Assembly: GCF_030518215.1 (NCBI RefSeq) | Contig: NZ_JAULRT010000027.1 | Coordinates: forward strand, 20,131-84,130 | Direction of reading: 5' to 3' | Length of the DNA stretch: 64,000 nucleotides | Source of the DNA: Gilvimarinus algae | GTDB taxonomy: Bacteria > Pseudomonadota > Gammaproteobacteria > Pseudomonadales > Cellvibrionaceae | Shown: positions 1 through 9,558 of the stretch, piece by piece | Numbering within the stretch: the stretch's first letter is position 1 | Layout of the letters: each line of letters begins with the position of its first letter | Made by a program: the position numbers and the translations under genes | The notes under the pieces: generated by a model | Seen by the model: only the letters and a program-made list of their open reading frames with translations | Database searches by the model: none | Told to the model about the DNA's origin: nothing

Positions 1-132
1 CAAGTCCAGCCACTGCGGCTGTGGCTCCAACCGGTGCAGAATCGTCGCCAGGCTAGCGAGCAAGGTGACCGCGGCGAGCAGCCAGACAAGCGCTTGACGA
101 AACCCCGGCTCACTGTTGTGCGAATAAAACAT
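1..132 (-). CDS. N-terminal fragment of an unidentified membrane protein
   Basis: The reverse strand opens with ATG at 132 and stays open for 44 codons to the window edge, so only the N-terminus is visible. It begins MFYSHNSEPGFRQ and then has one hydrophobic stretch at about residues 14-32 (ALVWLLAAVTLLASLATIL), followed by a charged or aromatic segment. This looks like a membrane anchor or an uncleaved signal. The family cannot be named from this piece. It is divergent from the EF-G gene. The start is the first ATG after an intergenic stretch, with only a weak purine-rich ribosome site. Confidence 0.5.
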   Translation of the reverse strand, partial: MFYSHNSEPGFRQALVWLLAAVTLLASLATILHRLEPQPQWLDL

Positions 133-348
133 GGCGGTTAGGGCCTCGTGACACAGTCTTTGTTGGTGGCGCAGTATAAAACGCCTCTGGTCGGGTGTCT
201 CACCCGCACGCCATATCCCAGGACTATCAATAAAGACGTAAAGATAGTACGAGCCTGTAAAGCGCGGCGGTTTTTCATCGCCTTGTCATACGCAAGCGAA
301 AAATTCTGGCCAAAACCCAAAAAGCTGGACATTTAAGCCCATTTGGTA

Positions 349-379
349 TTGGCAATTGCCACCCCCCTCGCTGTACAAT
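349..379 (+). promoter_or_regulatory. Possible sigma-70 promoter for the EF-G gene
   Basis: TTGGCA at 349-354 and TACAAT at 374-379 are separated by 19 bp, slightly long for sigma-70. A perfect 12-bp palindrome, TGGCAATTGCCA (350-361), overlaps the -35 and could be an operator. If transcription starts near 386, the upstream in-frame ATG at 378 lies outside the mRNA, which supports translation from 417. Confidence 0.35.
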
Positions 380-416
380 GCCGTCCAATTTTTGGCCTAG
401 ATTAACGAGTATCGAA

Positions 417-2501
417 ATGACAGACCTTAGTTTATACAGAAACATCGGTATCTTCGCCCACGTTGACGCGGGTAAAACCACCACCACCGAGCGTATTCTC
501 AAGCTCACCGGTAAAATCCATAAGCTGGGTGAAGTGCACGAGGGTGAGTCCACCACCGACTTCATGGAGCAGGAAGCTGAGCGTGGTATTACCATTCAGT
601 CGGCGGCCGTTACCTGTGAGTGGAAAGGCCACCGCTTGAACGTGATCGACACCCCCGGACACGTTGACTTTACCGTTGAGGTATACCGCTCGCTGAAAGT
701 ACTGGATGGCGGTATCGGTGTTTTCTGTGGTTCTGGCGGTGTTGAGCCCCAGTCAGAAACCAACTGGCGCTATGCGAACGAGTCAGAAGTTGCCCGTGTG
801 ATCTTCGTGAACAAGTTGGACCGTATCGGTGCCGACTTCCTGAACGTTGTTGAGCAGATCAAGAAAGTCCTGGGCGCCAAGCCTCTGGTAATGACACTGC
901 CCATCGGCCGCGAAGACACCTTCAAGGGTGTGGTTGACCTGTTGACTCAGCAAGCCTATGTGTGGGACGAAACCGGCCTGCCCGAAAACTACCGCATCGA
1001 AGACGTTCCGGAAGACATGAAAGACGATGTCGCCATGTACCGTGAGCAGCTGATCGAAACCGCCGTTGAGATGGATGACGACCTGATGATGTCTTACATG
1101 GATGGCGAAGAGCCTTCTGTTGAAGACCTCAAGCGCTGCATCCGTAAGGGTACTCGCGATCTGGAATTCTTCCCCACTTTCTGCGGCTCTGCGTTTAAAA
1201 ACAAAGGCATGCAGCTGGTGCTGGACGCCGTTGTTGACTACCTGCCGGCCCCAACTGAAGTTGACCCGCAGGATCTGACCGACGAAGAAGGTAACCCGAC
1301 CGGTGCAAAAGCCATCGTTAGTGCCGACGAGCCGCTGCGCGCTCTGGCGTTCAAGATCATGGATGACCGTTTCGGCGCCCTGACCTTCGTACGCATCTAC
1401 TCTGGTAAACTGAACAAAGGCGACACCATCCTCAACTCCTTCACCGGCAAGACCGAGCGTGTGGGTCGTATGGTGGAGATGCAGGCCAACGAGCGTAACG
1501 AGCTGAGTCACGCCCAAGCCGGTGACATTATTGCCATCGTGGGTATGAAGAACGTACAGACCGGTCACACCCTGTGTGACCCCAAGCACCCCTGTACGCT
1601 GGAAGCCATGGTGTTCCCCGATCCGGTTATCTCCATCGCGGTTGCGCCGAAAGACAAAGGCTCTACCGAGAAAATGGGTATCGCCATCGGTAAAATGGTT
1701 GCTGAAGATCCCTCGTTCCGCGTAGAAACCGACGAAGATTCCGGTGAAACCATCCTGAAAGGTATGGGTGAGCTGCACCTGGATATTAAAGTGGACATCC
1801 TCAAGCGTACCTACGGTGTGGAAATGGTGGTTGGTCAGCCTCAGGTGGCTTACCGCGAAACCATCACTCAGGCGATTGAAGATTCTTACACCCACAAGAA
1901 GCAGTCCGGTGGTTCTGGTCAGTTCGGTAAAATCGACTACCGCATCAAGCCCGGTGAGCCAAACTCTGGCTTCAAATTTACCTCCACCGTTGTGGGCGGT
2001 AACGTGCCTAAGGAATTCTTCCCGGCCATCGAGAAGGGTTTTGCCGGCATGATGCAAAAAGGTCCGCTGGCGGGCTTCCCGGTGCTGGACGTTGAAGTTG
2101 AGCTGTTCGACGGTGCCTACCACGCGGTTGACTCCTCGGCCATCGCCTTCGAAATCGCCGCCAAAGGCGCTTTCCGTCAGTCTATGCCCAAGGCCGGCCC
2201 GCAAATGCTGGAGCCGATCATGAAGGTAGACGTGTTCACGCCGGACGATCACGTCGGTGACGTTATCGGTGACCTGAACCGTCGTCGCGGCATGATCAAC
2301 GGTCAGGAACCAGGCGCAACCGGCATCCGCGTAAAAGCCGAGGTACCGCTGTCTGAAATGTTCGGTTACATCGGCCACCTGCGTACTATGACCTCTGGCC
2401 GCGGCCAGTTCTCCATGGAGTTCGCACACTACGCGCCCTGCCCGCAGAACGTGACCGAAGAAGTTATCGCCAAGGTCAAAGCGCGCGAAGCTGAAAAGTA
2501 A
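417..2501 (+). CDS. fusA: Elongation factor G (stand-alone paralogue)
   Basis: Translational GTPase of 694 residues that drives ribosomal translocation and, with RRF, ribosome recycling in the cytoplasm. Visible GTPase motifs are G1 AHVDAGKTT (about 14-22), G2 RGITI (56-60), G3 DTPGH (78-82), G4 NKLD and G5 GSAF, followed by domains II-V of normal EF-G length. The ATG at 417 is preferred over 378 because the protein then starts [12 protein letters not shown] as in the family and lies downstream of the predicted promoter. The gene is not beside rpsL, rpsG or tuf, so it is not the str-operon copy. It is probably a second EF-G (EF-G2 type). Its codon use is strongly biased (GGT, CGT, AAC), suggesting high expression. 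Whether a str-operon copy also exists cannot be seen here. Confidence 0.93.
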   Translation: MTDLSLYRNIGIFAHVDAGKTTTTERILKLTGKIHKLGEVHEGESTTDFMEQEAERGITIQSAAVTCEWKGHRLNVIDTPGHVDFTVEVYRSLKVLDGGIGVFCGSGGVEPQSETNWRYANESEVARVIFVNKLDRIGADFLNVVEQIKKVLGAKPLVMTLPIGREDTFKGVVDLLTQQAYVWDETGLPENYRIEDVPEDMKDDVAMYREQLIETAVEMDDDLMMSYMDGEEPSVEDLKRCIRKGTRDLEFFPTFCGSAFKNKGMQLVLDAVVDYLPAPTEVDPQDLTDEEGNPTGAKAIVSADEPLRALAFKIMDDRFGALTFVRIYSGKLNKGDTILNSFTGKTERVGRMVEMQANERNELSHAQAGDIIAIVGMKNVQTGHTLCDPKHPCTLEAMVFPDPVISIAVAPKDKGSTEKMGIAIGKMVAEDPSFRVETDEDSGETILKGMGELHLDIKVDILKRTYGVEMVVGQPQVAYRETITQAIEDSYTHKKQSGGSGQFGKIDYRIKPGEPNSGFKFTSTVVGGNVPKEFFPAIEKGFAGMMQKGPLAGFPVLDVEVELFDGAYHAVDSSAIAFEIAAKGAFRQSMPKAGPQMLEPIMKVDVFTPDDHVGDVIGDLNRRRGMINGQEPGATGIRVKAEVPLSEMFGYIGHLRTMTSGRGQFSMEFAHYAPCPQNVTEEVIAKVKAREAEK

Positions 2502-2534
2502 GCAGCGCCGCGCCCTTTAACGGCGTGTTCTAAC

Positions 2535-2569
2535 AAAAAAGCCCCGCTGGAAACAGCGGGGCTTTTTTT
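2535..2569 (+). terminator. Rho-independent terminator after EF-G
   Basis: The stem GCCCCGCTG / CAGCGGGGC has a GAAA loop and is flanked by A6 and T7, so it can work on both strands. It lies 34 bp after the EF-G stop and also faces the end of the HAD gene on the other strand. Confidence 0.9.
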
Positions 2570-2604
2570 ACGTCTTTAAGTCACCAGGTCCGAAAACTAA
2601 ACTC

Positions 2605-3615
2605 TTATTCCGGGAACACCTGGCTCCATTCTTTTTTCATATCCACCAGTAGCCAACCGCGCTGCTTGCTCTCATCCATGGCCTTATCCAACTTGCCAAT
2701 GTGGGATGTGCGGTCGTAGGCCCACTCGCGCTCGGCATCGGTGTGGTGAACAATCACACCCAGTCTCGGCGTTTTATCCGCTTCACTGCGCGCGATGGTG
2801 GTGTACTGCAGCATCTGCATATCGCCATCGGAATTGCCCACCGCCATGATCGGGCGACGGCCAATGTACTGATAAATACCAACGGGTTTGCCGACTTTGT
2901 CATCCATCAATACCAATTTGGGCTCTTTCACGATGGTGGGCACGCCGTCTTTCATGTCAAAGCGGGCGCCGAGGGTAGTGCCCACGACTTGCTCGGGAGG
3001 AATGCCGTAGCTCTGTTCGGCAAAGACGCGGATAAAATCGATGCCGCCACCGGAGACGATAAAGGTTTTGAACCCATTGGCACGCAAGTAATCCAGCAAT
3101 TCCAGCATGGGCTGATACACCATCTGCGTATAGTGCTTACCGGTGGTCGGGTGCCTGGCCGTTGCCAACCAGTCGCTCACCGCCTGGGCAAACACCTCTG
3201 CCTCGACATTAGCATGAGAGGCAACCAGCAGCTTTTCCAGCCCCTCCATGCCCGAGGCCATAACGCCTTTCATGTCGCCCTCAATGGCACTTTTGTAAGG
3301 CTCTGCCTTGCGCCAATCGGGGTTCTTGTCGGCCAGCGCTCGCACGCGTTCAACCGCGAACAGGCCCTGAAAATACACCGGCTGCTCAGCCCATAAGGTG
3401 CCGTCGTTATCAAAGGTGGCGATCCGCTCTGGCTCGGGCACGAAGGTAGCCGCACCGGGCTTGGTGACTTGGGTAACAAATTCAATAATCGCTTTTTTTG
3501 ATGGCCCCTCCTTCCACGAAGGCAGCGGGTCCGAGGCCGCCTGGCTCAGCATCGACAGTGACACCAACCAAATCATCAACAGCGCTTGCGCGGGACGAAC
3601 CAAAAAACCTTTCAT
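2605..3615 (-). CDS. Secreted HAD-superfamily phosphatase
   Basis: Predicted 336-residue exported phosphohydrolase. The N-terminus MKGFLVRPAQALLMIWLVSL..QAAS is a signal peptide. HAD motif I is FDNDGT, with catalytic Asp at about 69 and 71. Motif II is IVSGGG. A later GNSDGD segment fits the metal-binding acidic motif IV. This layout resembles phosphoserine-phosphatase-like HAD enzymes acting on small phosphomonoesters, here in the periplasm; the substrate is not predictable. The start at 3615 is chosen because GGGAGAGG lies just upstream and it gives a clean signal peptide; an upstream in-frame start at 3678 would hide it. The gene stands alone. A link to phosphate scavenging is possible but no PhoB box was seen upstream. 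Confidence 0.8.
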   Translation of the reverse strand: MKGFLVRPAQALLMIWLVSLSMLSQAASDPLPSWKEGPSKKAIIEFVTQVTKPGAATFVPEPERIATFDNDGTLWAEQPVYFQGLFAVERVRALADKNPDWRKAEPYKSAIEGDMKGVMASGMEGLEKLLVASHANVEAEVFAQAVSDWLATARHPTTGKHYTQMVYQPMLELLDYLRANGFKTFIVSGGGIDFIRVFAEQSYGIPPEQVVGTTLGARFDMKDGVPTIVKEPKLVLMDDKVGKPVGIYQYIGRRPIMAVGNSDGDMQMLQYTTIARSEADKTPRLGVIVHHTDAEREWAYDRTSHIGKLDKAMDESKQRGWLLVDMKKEWSQVFPE

Positions 3616-3814
3616 ACTACCTCTCCCGAAATATTCCGTTTTGCGTGGTAACGAGGGCGGCGGCCGATCCGCTGCCAAGGGTTTTCAGACGACGCACCGA
3701 AGCGCCGGCCCATCAGTATAGACCGACTGCTATATCAGGAGGACACGTGGCCCTGTGCCTAGTGATTTTTGGCGCGTGATGTGAGCTTTCCACCCAAATA
3801 CCGCGCAAGCACCC

Positions 3815-4897
3815 TCAGCGCGGCATGGCTTTCGGCACCATCAGCGGGCGTTCTAGCCAGCGCTCGAAGCGCGGCTGAATCCGGTCCAGGTGCTCCGACC
3901 ACCAGGCGGCGTTGAGCTCCAGTGCGCTTTCCATGTGCGCATTGGCCGTGGGCAGGCGCTCGCGCAGGCTTTCATCCAGCAACGCCATGGACGAGCGCCG
4001 CATGGGACCGTAGGGAATGTACCGGGCCTGAGCCGCGAGGCTCTGGGTGTTGGTGGCGTAGCGCACAAACTCAGCGGCCAGCTCGGTGTTGCGACCGTTT
4101 TTGAGCACACCCCACACGTCGTAGTACCACACTTGATGATCCCATAAAATGTCCAACGGCTCGCCGCGCTCAACGGCCGCTGCGATACGGCCGCTGTACA
4201 CTGACGACATGGCCACCTGTCCGGTCTCCAGCAAACGCACGGCCTCCTGGCCGGTCTCCCACCAAACCAAATGCGGCTTTAACCGATCCAACACGGCAAA
4301 GGCCCGATTCAGCCCCTGCTCGGTTTGCAGTACCTGATACACCTGCTCGGTAGCGACGCCATCGGCGATCAGCGCCCACTCCAAATTCCCCTGCGGAGAT
4401 TGGCGCAGCCCGCGCCGGCCCGGAAACTGGCTCAGGTCAAAAAAATCCTCCAGTGTTTTAGGCGGCTCACTAAAACTGCCGCGCCGATAACTCACCACGG
4501 TAGAGCCAACCACATTCCCCACGCCGCACTCGGTAGCGCGAAGATTGATAAAATCCTCCGATGCAGACGTGCCATCGGGCGCCGGTGGCAATTTGGCAAA
4601 ATCGATTTTCTCGAGCAGGCCCTCGTTGCAAGCGCGAATGGCGTCAAACAGCTCCAAGTCCACCACGTCCCAAGTCACATTCCAGGCGCGCACCTGCTGG
4701 CGGATCTGATCGATACCGCCACTGTACTGAATGACATTGATACGGTGCCCGGTGCTCTGTTCGTAGGGCCGAATAAAGCCCAGCATCTGACTTTTCACGT
4801 AGGCGCCATCCCAGGAAACCACGTTTAACGAGTCCGCGCCTGCACTTAGCGTGCAAGCACTCATCAGCCCAAACAGCACCCCGCGTGTTGCGCGCAT
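3815..4897 (-). CDS. Polyamine-type ABC substrate-binding protein
   Basis: A 360-residue periplasmic binding protein of the PotD/PotF-like class. The signal peptide MRATRGVLFGLMSACTLSAGA leads into LNVVSWDGAYVKSQ, typical of family 1 solute-binding proteins, and later come Trp/Tyr-rich segments (LVWWETGQEAV, VWYYDVWGVLKNG) suited to binding a cationic ligand by pi contacts. The ATG at 4897 follows TGGTGAGA and lies 5 bp after the porin stop codon, so the two are probably cotranscribed. No ABC permease or ATPase is nearby. It may serve a distant ABC system or work with the BCCT carrier upstream in the same operon. The ligand (polyamine, betaine, choline or other) is inference. Confidence 0.82.
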   Translation of the reverse strand: MRATRGVLFGLMSACTLSAGADSLNVVSWDGAYVKSQMLGFIRPYEQSTGHRINVIQYSGGIDQIRQQVRAWNVTWDVVDLELFDAIRACNEGLLEKIDFAKLPPAPDGTSASEDFINLRATECGVGNVVGSTVVSYRRGSFSEPPKTLEDFFDLSQFPGRRGLRQSPQGNLEWALIADGVATEQVYQVLQTEQGLNRAFAVLDRLKPHLVWWETGQEAVRLLETGQVAMSSVYSGRIAAAVERGEPLDILWDHQVWYYDVWGVLKNGRNTELAAEFVRYATNTQSLAAQARYIPYGPMRRSSMALLDESLRERLPTANAHMESALELNAAWWSEHLDRIQPRFERWLERPLMVPKAMPR

Positions 4898-4902
4898 ACG
4901 TC

Positions 4903-6171
4903 TCACCAGTAATAGCCTATGTTGATGTTGAAGCGGCCCTGCCAATCGTCTTCACCGCCACCGGCCAGCGAGCCCTGGCCAAAATAGGGCATGTTTTTCG
5001 CGAGAATATAATCGATGTAAGTGAACAGCGGGCCGGAGCCAATGGCGCAGCCGGTGGTGTTGATTTCGGAATCGGTCGCACCGGCGATGGACTTGTCCAG
5101 GCGCGAGTAATCGTTGTAGCAAGTGACACTGTCCAGCAGCGGCCAGGAAACGGGCAGGTTATAGGCCAAATTCGCCACCCATACACGAGCGTCGCTGTCG
5201 ATGTCATAGCTGCCGGCAAAGGCGCCTACGCGCACCACAGAGTCGTCCACACCGGCTGGGTCGGCGGCGCTATAGCGATACTGGGCGCTCTGCAATTGCA
5301 GACTCCAGCGCCCGCACCGGTTATCCAAATGCGCGGCGCCCGCCCAGCGGTCGCCGCGCTCCTCGGACAGGGTGTTGTACATCTGCCCGGCCTCCACGGA
5401 GGCGCCAAGCTGCGTCTCGCAGGCGGTAGTCTCGCCGAAAGTATAAGCCAAACGCGCATTGAGCTGATTCACCTCCTCGTTCTGCTGCTCACCCACGCGC
5501 ACCAGATCAAAGCCGTAACGATCGAGATTGGTCGCATCGTTAAACTCTTCGTTTTTAAAAAACGCAAAGTGCATTGACCAGGGGCCGCGCTCGCGCTGGT
5601 ATTTGATGCCCATGTCGTAATCATCCGCCAGACCGACGTAGTAGGGCACGCCGGCCCAGGCGTTGTGCGAGGCGTAGGGAAGAATGCCAAACGGCACTTG
5701 AGTGATACCCAGCTGGAGTTGGCTGGCATCTTCAAACTCATAGCCGACCCAGCCGTGGTGGAGCACACTCATATAGGGATAAAAACGATACTCGGCCGAA
5801 ATGAGTACATTATCTCGCTGGCCATCTACATTGAAACGAAACACATCCAGCCCGCTTTCACCGCGCTTGCCCACGGAGGCATCAGCATCTTCCTGATACA
5901 AGAGGTTAAAGCGCAGAGCACCGCCGACCTTGATGTCTCTTTTCGGCGACTCGCGCGACGCCTTTTTCTCGCTCACCTGCTCGCTGCCAATGGTTGCGGT
6001 ATTCAGCAGCTGTTCTTTGATCGGGCGGCGCTGCTCCAACACTTCAATGCGCGCCTTAAGGGCCTCGATTTCGGCTTTTAACACCTCCGTGGACTCATCG
6101 GCAAAGCCGTTACCGGAAAGACCCAACGCCGCCGTCATAAACAGAGCCCTGGCTGGGCACAACCAGCGCAT
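4903..6171 (-). CDS. Outer-membrane porin-like protein with coiled-coil N-terminus
   Basis: A 422-residue protein with signal peptide (about 1-24), then a heptad-like helix EVLKAEIEALKARIEVLEQRR (about 29-49) and a beta-rich remainder with alternating hydrophobic/aromatic strands ending in the aromatic IGYYW, as expected for a beta-barrel. This layout matches porins of Proteobacteria in which an N-terminal coiled coil trimerises the barrel. Only one pair of Cys motifs is visible in the later barrel. GGGAGG precedes the ATG. It lies 15 bp downstream of the BCCT gene and just before the binding protein, so it probably admits the same solute through the outer membrane. The substrate is unknown. 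Confidence 0.75.
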   Translation of the reverse strand: MRWLCPARALFMTAALGLSGNGFADESTEVLKAEIEALKARIEVLEQRRPIKEQLLNTATIGSEQVSEKKASRESPKRDIKVGGALRFNLLYQEDADASVGKRGESGLDVFRFNVDGQRDNVLISAEYRFYPYMSVLHHGWVGYEFEDASQLQLGITQVPFGILPYASHNAWAGVPYYVGLADDYDMGIKYQRERGPWSMHFAFFKNEEFNDATNLDRYGFDLVRVGEQQNEEVNQLNARLAYTFGETTACETQLGASVEAGQMYNTLSEERGDRWAGAAHLDNRCGRWSLQLQSAQYRYSAADPAGVDDSVVRVGAFAGSYDIDSDARVWVANLAYNLPVSWPLLDSVTCYNDYSRLDKSIAGATDSEINTTGCAIGSGPLFTYIDYILAKNMPYFGQGSLAGGGEDDWQGRFNINIGYYW

Positions 6172-6186
6172 GAGACACCTCCCGTG

Positions 6187-8295
6187 TTATGTCTTTTGAT
6201 CCGAGCCAGCCTGGTCCGGCCGCCCGTCATCCACGCCCGGCGCTTCTTCGGGTGGCTCGGGCGGGGTACTCAACAGATCATCATGCTCCTCCATCCGCCA
6301 GGGCAAGCTCGCCGTGGAGATGTGCAGAAAGTGCAGGTGCTTTTCAAACTGATCAAGAATATCGGTAATGATGTCCTGCTGGTCAAAGCCAAACACATCG
6401 TAGGACTGGCCGCCGCGGCGCAAAAACACCTCGGCCCTGTAGTAGTGGCGCTGATCCTCGTCACTGGAAGGCATTTGCGGATAAGCGTAATCGGGCAGCA
6501 CATGCTCAAGCACGCGGATTTCATAGACAAAGTCCACATGCTCTTCCTTGAACACTTCAAGATAACGGCGGTTATTCTCGGTGTCCTCATGAACCTTTGC
6601 CTGCCAGCCCTCTTTTACCAGCTCACGCTCAACGCGAAACATCGCTTTGCGAACCGTGGTGTCCATAAATTCCTGCACTTGATCGCGGCTGGGAAAGTTC
6701 ACCAGCCCGTGCAAGCGCTGGCGCCACAATCCCCGGCCGCTGGTACCGCTATAACGCTGATGAAGATCCGTTTTCAGGCTTTGCTGATGGTGCCCCTCGA
6801 TGACCAGTGCCCGCCACATGCCAAAAGCAGACACAATCATAATCAGACTAAACGGCAGTGCGCTGGTAATGGTCATGGTCTGCAGCGCACCGAGACCGCC
6901 GGCCAAAAGCAAAGTGGCCGCAACCACGCCCTCGGCCGTTGCCCAAAACACTCTCTGCCATACGGGGGTATGCAAAGCTCCGCCCGAGGCCAGCGAATCA
7001 ATCACCAATGAGCCCGAATCCGAGGAGGTGACAAAAAACGTAATGATTAACAAAACGGTAATAAACGAGACAATGGAGGTCAGCGGCAAAACCTCATAGA
7101 GTTTAAACAGGGCGATAGCCTGATTGCTTTGCACTTCGGCAATAAGCGCAGTGTAACCCTCATTCATGATTTCATTGAGCGCCGTGTCGCCAAACACCGA
7201 AAACCACAAAAAGGTAAACAGCGACGGCACCAGCATCACCCCCACCACAAACTCGCGAATGGTGCGGCCGCGACTGATCTTGGCAATAAACAAGCCGACA
7301 AAGGGCGCCCAGGCTATGGTCCAGCCAAAGATAAACAGCGTCCAGTTACCGATCCAATCGCTACGCGAATAGGCCTGCAAATTAAAGGTTCGCTCGACAA
7401 TATGATTGAGATAGCTGCCGGTGTTTTGCAAAAACGTTTCCAGAATATGCACCGAGGGCCCCACCACAAAGACAAACAGCATGAGCGAGATCGCCAGTAC
7501 CATATTGAGAATAGACAGGCGCTTAACCCCTTTGTCCATACCCGCCACCACGGAGAAAATCGCGAGCCCGGTAATCGCCATAATGCAAATGATTTGCACC
7601 GTGTGACTCACGGGGACCGCCGGCCACAGATAGTGAATACCCGCGTTGATTTGCGTGACCGACAAGCCCAAGGTGGTCGCGATACCAAACATGGTGCCGA
7701 GGATGGCAAACACATCCACAGCGTGGCCAATGGGCCCATAGATTTTATCGCCCACCAACGGGTAGAGCGCCGAGCGAATTGACAACGGCAAACCGTGACG
7801 AAAAGCAAAATACGCCAGCACCAGCCCCACAAGACCGTAGATCGCCCAGATATGAAAGCCCCAGTGAAAAAACGCGATTTGCATGGCTTGCTTGGCCGAG
7901 CCCACCGTTTGCGCCGCTCCTTCCGGTGGCGAAGCGTAGTGCAGCACCGGTTCGGCCACACCAAAAAACAAGAGCGCGATACCGTAGCCTGCGGAAAACA
8001 GCATGGCGAACCAGGCGGGAAAACTGTACTGCGGGTCGGCGTGGTCCGGTCCGAGTTTGATATTACCCCAGCGGGTCATGGCAACGCCGACAATAAACAC
8101 CAGAAAAAACGCCACCGACAACATGTAGAACCAACCAAAGGTTTCGGTGATGTAGGTCAGCGTGACTTTAAAAGCGTTGCCAGCGAGATCGGGATTGGCA
8201 ATGGTGCCAACCACCAGCAGCACCATAACCACAACAGCGGGAATAAAAACCGGAATCAGTACCGTGGAGCCGGATTTGCCGGTGGGCTCAGTCAT
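6187..8295 (-). CDS. betT: BCCT-family choline/betaine transporter, BetT-like
   Basis: A 702-residue inner-membrane symporter of the betaine/carnitine/choline family. About twelve membrane helices span residues 15-495. The BCCT signature is clear at about 317-348 (NWTLFIFGWTIAWAPF then SRGRTIREF), and SSDSGSLVID follows at about 424-433. After the membrane core is a soluble tail of about 200 residues, as in BetT-type choline carriers, where the tail senses osmotic stress. AGGATGG precedes the ATG. It is the first gene of a likely three-gene operon with a porin and a binding protein. Choline is the best guess by family; no betA/betB/betI genes are adjacent, so another quaternary amine is possible. 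Confidence 0.9.
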   Translation of the reverse strand: MTEPTGKSGSTVLIPVFIPAVVVMVLLVVGTIANPDLAGNAFKVTLTYITETFGWFYMLSVAFFLVFIVGVAMTRWGNIKLGPDHADPQYSFPAWFAMLFSAGYGIALLFFGVAEPVLHYASPPEGAAQTVGSAKQAMQIAFFHWGFHIWAIYGLVGLVLAYFAFRHGLPLSIRSALYPLVGDKIYGPIGHAVDVFAILGTMFGIATTLGLSVTQINAGIHYLWPAVPVSHTVQIICIMAITGLAIFSVVAGMDKGVKRLSILNMVLAISLMLFVFVVGPSVHILETFLQNTGSYLNHIVERTFNLQAYSRSDWIGNWTLFIFGWTIAWAPFVGLFIAKISRGRTIREFVVGVMLVPSLFTFLWFSVFGDTALNEIMNEGYTALIAEVQSNQAIALFKLYEVLPLTSIVSFITVLLIITFFVTSSDSGSLVIDSLASGGALHTPVWQRVFWATAEGVVAATLLLAGGLGALQTMTITSALPFSLIMIVSAFGMWRALVIEGHHQQSLKTDLHQRYSGTSGRGLWRQRLHGLVNFPSRDQVQEFMDTTVRKAMFRVERELVKEGWQAKVHEDTENNRRYLEVFKEEHVDFVYEIRVLEHVLPDYAYPQMPSSDEDQRHYYRAEVFLRRGGQSYDVFGFDQQDIITDILDQFEKHLHFLHISTASLPWRMEEHDDLLSTPPEPPEEAPGVDDGRPDQAGSDQKT

Positions 8296-8617
8296 AGATC
8301 CATCCTGGGGTCTGTTACTTTAGCACCAACACAGCCTAGCACCATCGAACCCGCATTGCACCCTGGCCTCTGCCAGTGACTGTGGGCATTGGGAAATGCG
8401 AGAGGGACGAATCAAAAATTCGCTCTATCGTTGACGTGACGCCTAATTCTTATGAAAGCGCCGCTTGTGCAGCAACTTATACACTGAGCAATACAGCTGC
8501 TGGCTCTGATCCGATTCGCTGTTCGCGCTCGCCCTCAGCGACATCAGCGTCTCTGAACTGTATTTAACCCAAGAATCACCAGTGCTAGGCGAATAAGCCC
8601 TGAGGTGAACCGCTCCA
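8296..8617. other. Intergenic region upstream of the BCCT gene
   Basis: This 322-bp stretch separates the BCCT operon start from the end of the YciI gene. I see no convincing gene: the short open frame at 8376-8567 has no ribosome site and no recognisable motif. A small inverted repeat (ACGAAT / ATTCG around 8409-8425) is the only structure. The BCCT promoter must lie here but no strong -35/-10 pair stands out. Confidence 0.5.
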
Positions 8618-8920
8618 TCAGGCAGGGGCGCCTTGCGCCATTAAAAAACTCAATCGCTCGTCCACCCGGCCCGGCGCAATATCCAGAATTTCTGCGGTTA
8701 CCACCGTGTGCACGACAAAGGGATCTTGCGCCGTACGCGCCTGCAACGCTTCAAGAGAGGTATTGTGCGCGACAATGGCGCCACCTATACCCGGCCTCAG
8801 GCTGCCAGCCAGGAGAAACACCTCATCGGCAAAGCCCTCTTTTATCCACTCATTGTGAGCGGCCATATAATCGCCGGCTCGATCACGATTCTCGGAAAAC
8901 CTCAGCAATATCACGAACAT
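8618..8920 (-). CDS. YciI-family protein
   Basis: A 100-residue cytoplasmic protein of the YciI fold (dimeric alpha/beta ferredoxin-like). The N-terminus MFVILLRFSENRD, the early AHNEWIKE (the family's conserved His region) and the DPFV segment match the family. The biochemical role of most members is unproven. AAAGGAG precedes the ATG. It lies 21 bp after the TetR gene on the same strand and so is probably cotranscribed with it and under its control. Confidence 0.85.
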   Translation of the reverse strand: MFVILLRFSENRDRAGDYMAAHNEWIKEGFADEVFLLAGSLRPGIGGAIVAHNTSLEALQARTAQDPFVVHTVVTAEILDIAPGRVDERLSFLMAQGAPA

Positions 8921-8941
8921 GATTCACTCCTTTTTCGTTGT

Positions 8942-9520
8942 TTATTCCTGCTGCGCAGCAAGCTGAGTAAGCCACTTGCACATACCGTCGATCTCTCGCT
9001 GCACAAACGCTTTATCGCGGTAGGCACTGGCCAGAGTCGCAACCCCCTGACTAAACGCCAGGACATGCATGGCAAGCTCGTCCGCTTTTTCAGGCGCCTT
9101 TTCCAAAGCGATAAACTGTGCCTTTAACCACTGGCGAAACAGCGTCAATACCTCACTCGCCTGCTTCTTCGCCGGATGATCGAGCTTGGAGAGCTCGGTT
9201 GTCAAAGTGCCCACAGGGCAACCATATAGACGAATCTTTGCCCAGTTGGTTGTCAGGATTTTTACAAAGCAGATGATGCGATCGAGCGGTGAGCTTGCCT
9301 GCTGCTCCCACTGGCGCAGCAGTAAGCGGGTATTGTCCAAGCGCCGCTCGATAACGGCTCTGAGGATGTCGTCTTTGCTTTTGTAGTGGTGATAGAAATT
9401 GCCGCGAGAGATCCCTACCGCTTCGGCAATGTCGCGAAATGAGGTGTGCTCATAGCCCTGCCGATAAAATAAATCATCCGCAGCCGCCACTATGCGCTGA
9501 TCTGTTGCCTTGTCTGCCAT
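8942..9520 (-). CDS. TetR/AcrR-family transcriptional regulator
   Basis: A 192-residue repressor. The N-terminal helix-turn-helix is typical: SFRDIAEAVGISRGNFYHHY (about 27-46) and KSKDDIL. The C-terminal ligand domain carries YGCPVGTL (about 99-106), a motif with a Cys seen in TetR members that sense electrophiles or small organics. It is followed by a YciI gene and preceded by two matching palindromes that suit self-repression. The ligand is unknown. The ATG at 9520 gives the usual N-terminus for the family. Confidence 0.92.
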   Translation of the reverse strand: MADKATDQRIVAAADDLFYRQGYEHTSFRDIAEAVGISRGNFYHHYKSKDDILRAVIERRLDNTRLLLRQWEQQASSPLDRIICFVKILTTNWAKIRLYGCPVGTLTTELSKLDHPAKKQASEVLTLFRQWLKAQFIALEKAPEKADELAMHVLAFSQGVATLASAYRDKAFVQREIDGMCKWLTQLAAQQE

Positions 9521-9530
9521 ATTCTCAACT

Positions 9531-9546
9531 TGGGACGACTGTCCTA
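9531..9546. promoter_or_regulatory. Putative TetR operator 1
   Basis: TGGGAC-gact-GTCCTA: an inverted repeat with one mismatch, 11 bp upstream of the TetR start codon. It shares the GGAC-N4-GTCC core with the second palindrome 29 bp away (centre to centre). Confidence 0.6.
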
Positions 9547-9558
9547 ATTTTTAGAAAT

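Noticed and set aside
783..2429. 548-codon open frame antisense to the EF-G gene
   Set aside because: Low-complexity His/Val/Asp-rich translation with no family motif; explained by codon bias of the real gene on the other strand.
8376..8567. 63-codon open frame upstream of the BCCT gene
   Set aside because: No ribosome site, odd Ser/Cys-rich composition and no motif.
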